Shown: one piece after another, positions 14,547 through 20,264 of the stretch
How positions within the stretch are numbered: position 1 is the stretch's first letter
Layout: each line of letters opens with the position of its first letter
Source of the DNA: Kiritimatiellia bacterium
GTDB taxonomy: Bacteria > Verrucomicrobiota > Kiritimatiellia > RFP12 > UBA1067
NCBI GenBank assembly: GCA_024405335.1
Contig: JAKSOX010000009.1
Coordinates: 1 to 20,264 of the forward strand
Direction: 5' to 3'
Length of the DNA: 20,264 bases
Program-made: the position numbers and the translations under genes
Notes under the pieces: generated by a model
Told to the model about the DNA's origin: nothing
The model's database searches: none
Seen by the model: the letters and a program-made list of their open reading frames with translations, nothing else

Positions 14547-17246
14547 ATGAGCGCATTTGCAGTTCTGTTGGCGGCGTTGCCGATTTGGTGGGTCGATCCC
14601 TATGGCGACGCTCCGTACTTGCCCACGGACGAAAAACCGGCGGGCGGCGTGGAGACGAACGTGCTGTCGCTGGCGGCGGCGCGCGGAGAAATCGAAACGA
14701 TTTCGTTCTGCGTGCGCCCGGAGGCGGACATGAAGAAGGTGGACTTCGTGCCGTCCGACCTCACCGGACCCGGCGGCGAAAAGCTTTCGGCGGACGCGGC
14801 CGACTTCGCGCTCGTCAAGGTGTGGTACCGCGCCGACGGCCGTTGGGGAACGTCGTGGGCCGGCAACGTGGGCAAGCCCACGCTCATCCCGGACCTCATT
14901 TTGCACGACGACGACCTCATCCGCGTCGTCGAAGACGAGGACGTCGCCAAGCGCACGATCAAGCTGCGCTTCAGCTATCCGGATCGCACGGAATATGTGG
15001 ACATGCGCAAACACTGGGGCGGCGACAAGCGCTTCCTCCACGAGTTGCACCCCGTGATGGACGCGCCGAAGTTCGTGCCGTTCGATTTGAAGGCGAACCG
15101 CTGGCAGCAGTACTGGTTCACCTGGAAAGTCCCCGCGGCGACGAAACCAGGCCTCTACAAGGGCACGCTCGCAGTGAAGGAAGACGGCAAGGAAATCCAG
15201 AAGGTGCCCGTCGAACTCGAGGTGTATCCGTTCGTGCTGCCGTGGGCGCGCACGCACTACGACACGTCCCGCCGCTACATCAACTCCTGGATGGGCGTGC
15301 CGTCCCTCGCGGGCGAACTCGCCAATTCCAAGAACCTCGCCGTGTCCGAGCGCAAGGTGTTCAACATCTACAAATCCTGCGCGGAACACAACTCCAACGT
15401 GCTGAACGGCCCCGGCACGTTCGGCGAGAACTCCACGGACGATCTGCAGGTGCGTTCGCTCATCCTGGCGCGCCAGGCCGGCATGTACTGCGACATGCTC
15501 ATCAACGGTTCGTCCCTCGATCCCGTGTGGTGCGCGTGCTTCGAAGGCACCGTGTGGGAACCGCCGGAACAGAATCCCGAGAAGTTCCGGAAGGCGACCG
15601 CCAAGTACGAGGAGATGCTCAAGGTCCAGCGCGACGTGCTCGAGCAGTATCTCGGACACCACTGCTGCTATTTCCAGAGCGCCGACGAATGCGGCACCTA
15701 CCTGAACCGCCGCAGCTATCCGTTCTGGGCGCTTCTGCACAAATACGGATTCGAGGCGTGGACCGACTCCGGCATCGCGCCCGACATTTCCTGGAGCGTG
15801 GGCATGAACGACGCGCCGGCGTCCGCCCGCCACATCGAAGCGTGGAACTGGCACCGCGGGTCTTCCCGCGTCGTGTCCTACGCCGGCACGTTCTCCGGTC
15901 CTTCCTGCCCGGACATGTGGCGCCGCGTCAAGGGCCTGCGCTACTACTACGCCGACTTCGACGGTCTCCACGAATACGACTTCAACTACAACCGCTGGAA
16001 CCAGTGGGACGACTACCACTGGCGCGGCAGCTACAGCCAGTTCGTGATGTGCTACTTCACCTACGACGGGCTGATTTCCACGCTCGCGTGGGAAGGCGAC
16101 CGCGAAGCCATCGACGACGTGCGCTACCTCTCGTTGCTGCGCATGCGCGCCGAGGCGGCCATGAAGTCCGACGATCCCAAGATCCGCGCGCTCGGCAAAC
16201 AGCACTACGCCTGGATGGATCTGCAGGACCCCGAAGGCATCATCGACCTCCACGCCTTCCGCCGCGAGGTCGCGCGTCGCGCCATCGAACTCATCAAGGT
16301 CGTCGGTCCGCAGCCGGAGGACAAGCCGCTCAAGCCCGCCCCCGAACTGCCGCCGTGCACCTACGGCGCCAATGTCGACCCCAAGGCGGACAAGTCGAAG
16401 CTCGCGCTCGAATACGAAAAGAAAAACCGCTACGACCTCGCGATGCCCATGTGGCAGAAGGTGCTCGACAATCCCGAAACCGCTCCCGACGTCCGTTTCG
16501 AGGCCGCCACGCATCTCGCCAACTGCCAGAGCTACATGCTGTTGCGCGACCAGGCCGTGAAGACGATCGAAGACGCCGTCGCGGTGAAGGACATGAAGGG
16601 CGCGCAGCGCGCGAAGCTGCTTCTCCAGCGCGTGTCCGTGCTTCTTTCCGACAAGGTGTACGAAGAGGAGTTCACGGTCGAGCAGCTCGGCGAAGCCGCC
16701 AAGGCCATCGCCCAGGCGCTCAAGAATTCCGGCGCCAGCGAAGAGCAGCGTTTCGCCGCCATCTTCCGGCTCGTGAACGCCTACCATTCCGGCGGCGAGT
16801 TCAAGCGCGCGAACGAATTTTCCGACAAGATGCTCGCAGACGTGAAGCTCTGCGCGCACAACAAGGGCCAGCTCTATTTGAAGCAGGCGGAAGCCCACCG
16901 CGCCCTCGCGTACCGCATCAAGGACGAGGACGACCGCAAGAACGCCCTCAAGAAAGCCGCGCAGATGTACCGCATCGCGCGCAAGACCTGCGATTGCCAG
17001 AAGTGCTTCAACCGCAACGTGCTCAAGCAGCAGGGCTTCCTCGCCGAAGAACTCGGCGATTGGAAAACGGCCCAGGCGTGCTACGGCGAAGAGGTGAAGA
17101 TGTACAGCTCGGAAGAGGAAGACCTCAAGGCAGGATGCGTCGCGCGCATCTCCAAGGTCACGAAGAAGCTCGCCGGCGAAGAGAGGAAGAAGGACGTCTC
17201 CTTCGACGCCACGGACGACGGCACCGAAATCGAGCTGGACGACTGA
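14547..17246 (+). CDS. GH123/DUF4091-like glycoside hydrolase with C-terminal TPR-like domain
   Basis: 899 residues from ATG 14547; AAGGAG at 14533-14538 gives 8-base spacing, which favours this start over the TTG at 14541. The N-terminus is a weak signal peptide (MSAFAVLLAALPIWW). Residues about 20-235 form a beta-sandwich of the kind seen before DUF4091/GH123 barrels (LAAARGEIETISFCVRP; GLYKGTLAVKEDGKEIQ). The barrel spans about 240-600, with an Asp380-Glu381 pair (QSADECGTY) that fits the GH123 catalytic pair, VKGLRYYYADFDGLHEY, and the late motif LAWEGDREAIDDVRYLSLL. Residues about 620-880 are helical TPR-like repeats with several Cys (CDCQKC). The tail is acidic (DDGTEIELDD). GH123 members release N-acetylgalactosamine; the substrate here is unknown. 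It follows the preceding secreted protein by 2 bases. Confidence 0.83.
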   Translation: MSAFAVLLAALPIWWVDPYGDAPYLPTDEKPAGGVETNVLSLAAARGEIETISFCVRPEADMKKVDFVPSDLTGPGGEKLSADAADFALVKVWYRADGRWGTSWAGNVGKPTLIPDLILHDDDLIRVVEDEDVAKRTIKLRFSYPDRTEYVDMRKHWGGDKRFLHELHPVMDAPKFVPFDLKANRWQQYWFTWKVPAATKPGLYKGTLAVKEDGKEIQKVPVELEVYPFVLPWARTHYDTSRRYINSWMGVPSLAGELANSKNLAVSERKVFNIYKSCAEHNSNVLNGPGTFGENSTDDLQVRSLILARQAGMYCDMLINGSSLDPVWCACFEGTVWEPPEQNPEKFRKATAKYEEMLKVQRDVLEQYLGHHCCYFQSADECGTYLNRRSYPFWALLHKYGFEAWTDSGIAPDISWSVGMNDAPASARHIEAWNWHRGSSRVVSYAGTFSGPSCPDMWRRVKGLRYYYADFDGLHEYDFNYNRWNQWDDYHWRGSYSQFVMCYFTYDGLISTLAWEGDREAIDDVRYLSLLRMRAEAAMKSDDPKIRALGKQHYAWMDLQDPEGIIDLHAFRREVARRAIELIKVVGPQPEDKPLKPAPELPPCTYGANVDPKADKSKLALEYEKKNRYDLAMPMWQKVLDNPETAPDVRFEAATHLANCQSYMLLRDQAVKTIEDAVAVKDMKGAQRAKLLLQRVSVLLSDKVYEEEFTVEQLGEAAKAIAQALKNSGASEEQRFAAIFRLVNAYHSGGEFKRANEFSDKMLADVKLCAHNKGQLYLKQAEAHRALAYRIKDEDDRKNALKKAAQMYRIARKTCDCQKCFNRNVLKQQGFLAEELGDWKTAQACYGEEVKMYSSEEEDLKAGCVARISKVTKKLAGEERKKDVSFDATDDGTEIELDD

Positions 17247-17256
17247 CGGCGCCGAG

Positions 17257-17913
17257 ATGTATCCCGGGAAGTTCATCACCTTCGAAGGCGGCGAGGCCTG
17301 CGGAAAATCCACGCAGATCCGCCGCTTCGCGGACGCGCTTCGCGCGGAAGGGCGCGAGGTGCTGCTCACGCGCGAGCCCGGCGGCACGCGGCTTTCCGAG
17401 CTCGTGCGCGGTCTCCTCAAGGACGAACGCGAAGACCCTCCCGTGGACCGCGCAGAGCTGCTGCTGTTCCTGGCGGCGCGCGCGCAGCTCGTCAAGAACG
17501 TGATCCGCCCCGCGCTCGCGAAGGGCGTCTGGGTCGTGTCCGACCGCTTCTGCGATTCGACGTTCGCCTACCAGGGGTACGGACGCGGCATGCCGCTGGA
17601 CGCGATCCGGCTCATGAACGCCTTCGCCACGGAAGACCTCAAGCCCGATTTGACGTTCCTGCTGGACGTGCCGCCGGAAACGGCCCGGGCGCGCCGCGCC
17701 GGGCGCGAAGCGGCCACGGCCACGGCGGCGGATCGCATCGAAGCCGCCGGCGACGCATTCCACGCGCGTCTGCGCACGGGTTTCCTTGAAATGGCCGCCG
17801 CCGAACCGGACCGCATCCGCGTCGTCGACGCCTCCGGCGACGTGGACGACGTCGCGCGCAAAATCCTCAACGCTTTTGAATCCATCAAACAACAACCAAG
17901 GAGCAATCCATGA
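17257..17913 (+). CDS. tmk: Thymidylate kinase (dTMP kinase)
   Basis: 218 residues, normal length. It phosphorylates dTMP to dTDP with ATP in the cytoplasm. The P-loop GGEACGKST is at 11-19; Cys replaces the usual Gly/Ala and there is no P-loop Arg. REPGGTRLSE follows in the dTMP-binding region. SDRFCDSTFAYQG lies around 95-107, and a LID region with basic residues and ADRIEAAG ends near 165. Arg in the LID with none in the P-loop is the E. coli-like type II pattern. The start has only a weak upstream GAG, and the gap from the previous gene is 10 bases. The stop overlaps the start of the nucleotidyltransferase (ATGA), which suggests coupling. Confidence 0.95.
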   Translation: MYPGKFITFEGGEACGKSTQIRRFADALRAEGREVLLTREPGGTRLSELVRGLLKDEREDPPVDRAELLLFLAARAQLVKNVIRPALAKGVWVVSDRFCDSTFAYQGYGRGMPLDAIRLMNAFATEDLKPDLTFLLDVPPETARARRAGREAATATAADRIEAAGDAFHARLRTGFLEMAAAEPDRIRVVDASGDVDDVARKILNAFESIKQQPRSNP

Positions 17914-18821
17914 AACCTACACTCGTCGTTCTCGCCGCCGGCATGGGATCCCGCTATGGCGGGCTTAAGCAGGTCGATCCCGTCGGGCCTTCCGGCGAAG
18001 CCATTCTCGACTATTCCGTGTTCGACGCCGAGCGCGCCGGCTTCGGCAAAGTAGTGTTCATCATCCGCAAGGACTTCGAGGCGGAGTTCAAGGAAAAGGT
18101 CGGCAAGAAGTACGAGGGCATCCTGCCCGTCGAATACTGCTTCCAGGACATGAACGACCTGCCCGCGCCGTTCACGGTGCCAGAGGGCCGCGCGAAACCC
18201 TGGGGCACGGCGCACGCGATCCGCGCCGCCCGCGACGTGGTGAAGGAGCCGTTCGCCGCCATCAACGCGGACGATTTCTACGGCCGCGACGCGTTCGCGA
18301 AACTCGCGCAGTTCCTGCAGCAGCCCGCCGTGGCGGACGGCAAGTTCCATTTCGCGATGGTCGGCTACAAACTCGATCTCACGCTTTCCGACAACGGCAG
18401 CGTCGCGCGCGGCATTTGCAAGGTCGACGGCGGCAAGCTTTCTTCCGTCACCGAAATGACGAAACTCGTGCGCGTGCCCGGCGGCGCCGAGAACCGCGAA
18501 GACGCGGCGAACCCCGTGAAACTCACGGGAGAGGAGCGCGTTTCCATGAACCTCTGGGGCTTCACGCCCGAACTGTTCACGGCGCTCGAAGCCCGTTTCC
18601 CCGCGTGGCTCGAAAAGAACGGCGGTCAGCCCAAGACGGAGTGGTACATTCCGTTCGTCGTGGACGAACTCATCCACGAGGGCAAGGCCGACGTTTCCGT
18701 GTTGCCCACGGATTCCAACTGGTTCGGCGTGACCTACCGCGAAGACAAGCCGTTCGTCACGGGCGAAATCCAGAAGCTCGTGGACGCCGGCGAATATCCG
18801 CAGGCGCTTTTCACGAAGTGA
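17910..18821 (+). CDS. Sugar-phosphate nucleotidyltransferase-like protein
   Basis: 303 residues. It has the NTP_transferase fold with the N-terminal signature LAAGMGSRYGGLKQVDPVG (8-26), which binds the nucleotide phosphates, and a metal-site stretch NADDFYG (119-125). Later features are PWGTAHAIRAARD, SMNLWGFTPELF and TEWYIPFVVDELI. The family joins NTP to sugar 1-phosphates or similar substrates; neither nucleotide nor sugar can be assigned here. The start is supported by AAGGAG at 17898-17903 and overlaps the tmk stop by ATGA. Ten bases separate its stop from vsr. It may supply activated sugars for envelope glycans, but that is inference. Confidence 0.88.
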   Translation: MKPTLVVLAAGMGSRYGGLKQVDPVGPSGEAILDYSVFDAERAGFGKVVFIIRKDFEAEFKEKVGKKYEGILPVEYCFQDMNDLPAPFTVPEGRAKPWGTAHAIRAARDVVKEPFAAINADDFYGRDAFAKLAQFLQQPAVADGKFHFAMVGYKLDLTLSDNGSVARGICKVDGGKLSSVTEMTKLVRVPGGAENREDAANPVKLTGEERVSMNLWGFTPELFTALEARFPAWLEKNGGQPKTEWYIPFVVDELIHEGKADVSVLPTDSNWFGVTYREDKPFVTGEIQKLVDAGEYPQALFTK

Positions 18822-18831
18822 CGCCGCGGCG

Positions 18832-19278
18832 ATGGACCGCCTTTCGCAAGCGGAACGCAGCCGCGTGATGAGCCGCATCCGGTCCCGCGACACGGGGCCG
18901 GAGATGCTCGTGAGGCGGATGCTCTACGCGAACGGCTACCGGTACCGTTGCCAATGGAAGGGCGTGCCCGGCCATCCGGACGTCGCCATTCCGCGTTTGC
19001 GCACCCTGATCGAAATCCGCGGCTGCTTCTGGCACCGCCACGAAGGTTGCTCCGACGCCACCACGCCGAAGTCGAACTGCGCGTTCTGGAACGAAAAGTT
19101 CCGCCGGAACGTCGAACGCGACGCCCGCCACGAGAAGGAGTGGTCCGACCTCGGCTGGAATCTCATCGTCGTTTGGACGTGCGGTCTCGTGCCGTCAGAA
19201 CGCGAGAAGACTTTCCGCTTCATCCTGAAAACGCTTGCGCGTTGGGAAAAAGGGGCCGAAAAACGTGACGGCCGGTGA
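18832..19278 (+). CDS. vsr: Vsr-type very-short-patch mismatch endonuclease
   Basis: 148 residues, close to E. coli Vsr (about 156). Vsr nicks DNA at T:G mismatches left by deamination of 5-methylcytosine. Visible family features are the N-terminal SRIRSRDTGPE, the metal site VPGHPD with Asp50, the zinc/active-site stretch RGCFWHRHEGC (63-73) with His68, FWNEKFRRNVERDARHEKEW, and GWNLIVVWTCGL. In E. coli numbering recalled from memory, the Thr63-His64 pair is Ile-Arg here, so one active-site histidine is missing while Asp51 and His69 equivalents remain. No cytosine methyltransferase is in the window, so it is an orphan. The start has only a weak ribosome site. The 3' end overlaps the HD gene if that starts at GTG 19265. 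Composition is like its neighbours. Confidence 0.9.
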   Translation: MDRLSQAERSRVMSRIRSRDTGPEMLVRRMLYANGYRYRCQWKGVPGHPDVAIPRLRTLIEIRGCFWHRHEGCSDATTPKSNCAFWNEKFRRNVERDARHEKEWSDLGWNLIVVWTCGLVPSEREKTFRFILKTLARWEKGAEKRDGR

Positions 19279-20065
19279 CTTCGACGATGGCTTTTTGGCG
19301 CGCCTCGGCGCGTTGTACGATGCGTACGTGGACGGATACCGCGACGCGGACCGCAAGTTGCCGCCAATGATGCAGCTCAAGCGCGAGCACACCGCTTTCG
19401 TGGTGGCGAACGCCAAGGCCGTTGTCGACGGCGAGAATTTCGAATCGCACCTCGCGCGCGTGTCGCTTGCGGCGGCGTGGCTGCACGACACGGGCCGCTA
19501 CGAGCAGCTGAAGCGCTACGACACGTTCCGCGATTCGGATTCAGTGGATCACGCAGTGTTTTCGCACGACATTGTTCGGAAGAAGGGGTGGCTCGATGCG
19601 TGCGATCCGTCCGTTCGGGACGCGATTCTGAACGCCGTGCTGTGGCACAACCGGCGCGATTTGCCGCCGTGCGGCGACCCCGTCACGCTGTCCGCCGCGC
19701 ACGTGGTGCGCGATGCGGACAAATTGGACATCTTCCGCGTGCTCGAACATCAGGTGGCAACCACGGATTGGCGCTCCGACTGCCGGGCGTTTTGGAATCT
19801 GCCCACCACGGCGGAACCGAATCCGAAGGTGGTGGAGGCCATTCTGGACGGCAATCCCGTCGACTACCAAAACATCCGGTCGCTTGCAGATTTCGTGCTC
19901 ATCCAGGTTGGGTGGATGGTTTCCGGTCTCCACTACGACACCACGCGCAAACTCGCCGCCGAACGCGGCCATCTGGCGTTTCGCCGCGATTTTCTCCATC
20001 AGATCACGGATTCGCCGTTCGTGGACCGGATCTGCGACTTCGCCGCGCGAAGCATGAATGCGTGA
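19265..20065 (+). CDS. HD-domain phosphohydrolase-like protein
   Basis: 266 residues if started at GTG 19265, preceded by AAAAAGGGG about 10 bases upstream; a TTG at 19235 would add 10 residues inside vsr and looks less likely. HD-superfamily metal ligands are visible: His42 (KREHTAFV), His74-Asp75 (WLHDTGRYE), His96 and His101 (SVDHAVFSHDIV), His128 (VLWHNRRDLP) and Asp150/Asp152 (VVRDADKLDIFRVLEH). Such proteins are cytoplasmic metal-dependent phosphohydrolases, often on nucleotides; the substrate is unknown. It overlaps the vsr stop by 14 bases. It is the last gene of the long + strand run, and 126 bases of intergenic DNA follow before the next promoter. Confidence 0.85.
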   Translation: MTAGDFDDGFLARLGALYDAYVDGYRDADRKLPPMMQLKREHTAFVVANAKAVVDGENFESHLARVSLAAAWLHDTGRYEQLKRYDTFRDSDSVDHAVFSHDIVRKKGWLDACDPSVRDAILNAVLWHNRRDLPPCGDPVTLSAAHVVRDADKLDIFRVLEHQVATTDWRSDCRAFWNLPTTAEPNPKVVEAILDGNPVDYQNIRSLADFVLIQVGWMVSGLHYDTTRKLAAERGHLAFRRDFLHQITDSPFVDRICDFAARSMNA

Positions 20066-20070
20066 TCGGC

Positions 20071-20088
20071 GGCCGCACGCGGGCGGCC
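20071..20088 (+). terminator. GC-rich hairpin after the HD gene, possible weak terminator
   Basis: Arms GGCCGC (20071-20076) and GCGGCC (20083-20088) enclose a 6-base loop, 6 bases after the HD stop codon. The following bases are C-rich, not T-rich, so it is not a classical intrinsic terminator. The rest of 20089-20185 shows nothing I can name. Confidence 0.3.
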
Positions 20089-20188
20089 CCCTCTCGCCGC
20101 ATTTCGTCGCCTGAATGCGCATTTCGCTAAAATGCTGTCTATCTCTACGACATGCTCTGCGAGGAGCGCGCCACAAAACGCGAAAACG

Positions 20189-20204
20189 TGGTATAATACG
20201 CGCC
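20189..20204 (+). promoter_or_regulatory. Extended -10 promoter for a transcript beyond the window
   Basis: TGG plus a perfect TATAAT (20192-20197), followed by the GC-rich discriminator ACGCGCC. No convincing -35 stands at 17 bases. Apart from one base, the element matches the tRNA-Arg promoter over GGTATAATNCGCGCC, which suggests a strong, possibly stringently controlled stable-RNA or translation-gene promoter. Confidence 0.7.
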
Positions 20205-20214
20205 GTTGATTTCA

Positions 20215-20241
20215 GCCGGGTGGGTTTGCGCACCGCCCGGC
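20215..20241 (+). other. 9-bp hairpin in the 5' end of the last transcript
   Basis: Arms 20215-20223 and 20233-20241 pair over 9 positions (one T-G) around a 9-base loop, beginning about 11 bases after the promoter discriminator. It is not followed by a T-run. It could be a structured leader of a translation gene or the start of a structured RNA; the window ends 23 bases later and I cannot name it. Confidence 0.45.
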
Positions 20242-20264
20242 GACCGCGAACCAGTCCTCCGTAG

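Noticed and set aside
14520..17495. Open frame of 991 codons on the - strand
   Set aside because: It is the antisense shadow of the GH123-like gene; its His/Val/Arg-rich composition and lack of motifs argue against coding.
20152..20196. 14-codon ORF ending inside the last promoter
   Set aside because: No ribosome site, and it overlaps the -10 element; too short to support.
1..20264. Insertion sequences, phage genes, CRISPR arrays, attachment sites at the tRNAs
   Set aside because: No transposase, integrase, spaced direct repeats, or duplicated tRNA 3' ends were seen.

Overview
GC-rich bacterial DNA with no mobile element, phage gene or CRISPR array that I can see. The gene mix is a Tad-type export/pilus operon with PEGA and FHA proteins, a large secreted GH123/DUF4091-like protein with TPR-like repeats, an OPT transporter and an L,D-transpeptidase. 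This best fits the Verrucomicrobiota/Lentisphaerota/Kiritimatiellota area, quite possibly a gut or sediment metagenome bin. That placement is inference from gene content only.

Layout. (1) 1-4720, + strand: uvrB (first few codons outside the window), an OPT-family transporter and an L,D-transpeptidase. Each overlaps the next by ATGA, so they form one translationally coupled operon. (2) 4732-4985: a divergent tRNA pair, tRNA-Val(GAC) on the - strand and tRNA-Arg(CCT) on the + strand, with a recognisable promoter for each in the 100 bases between them. (3) 4992-12757: a Tad block that begins only 6 bases after the CCA of tRNA-Arg. Its order is tadC, FHA-TM-TPR-like protein, PEGA-repeat lipoprotein-like or periplasmic protein, tlyA (rRNA 2'-O-methyltransferase), cpaB/rcpC, FHA-cpaF/tadA fusion ATPase, tadB. 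Nearly all junctions overlap by 1 or 4 bases. Pilin, prepilin peptidase, secretin and TadZ are absent from the window. (4) 12769-17246: two large exported proteins, each with a good Shine-Dalgarno sequence. One is unrecognised with a CBM9/DOMON-like middle. The other is a DUF4091/GH123-like hydrolase with a C-terminal repeat domain. Both end in a similar acidic tail. (5) 17257-20065: thymidylate kinase, a sugar-nucleotidyltransferase-like protein, an orphan Vsr endonuclease and an HD-domain protein. (6) 20066-20264: intergenic DNA with a strong extended -10 promoter and a 9-bp hairpin, leading to something beyond the window.

From 4992 to 20065 every gene is on the + strand with gaps of at most 13 bases. 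The only clear promoter ahead of this 15-kb run is the tRNA-Arg promoter. The most interesting idea is a Tad machine that carries two FHA (phosphothreonine-reading) domains, one fused to its motor ATPase. It would be coupled to PEGA and TlyA genes and followed directly by two secreted carbohydrate-active-looking proteins that could be its cargo or surface partners.
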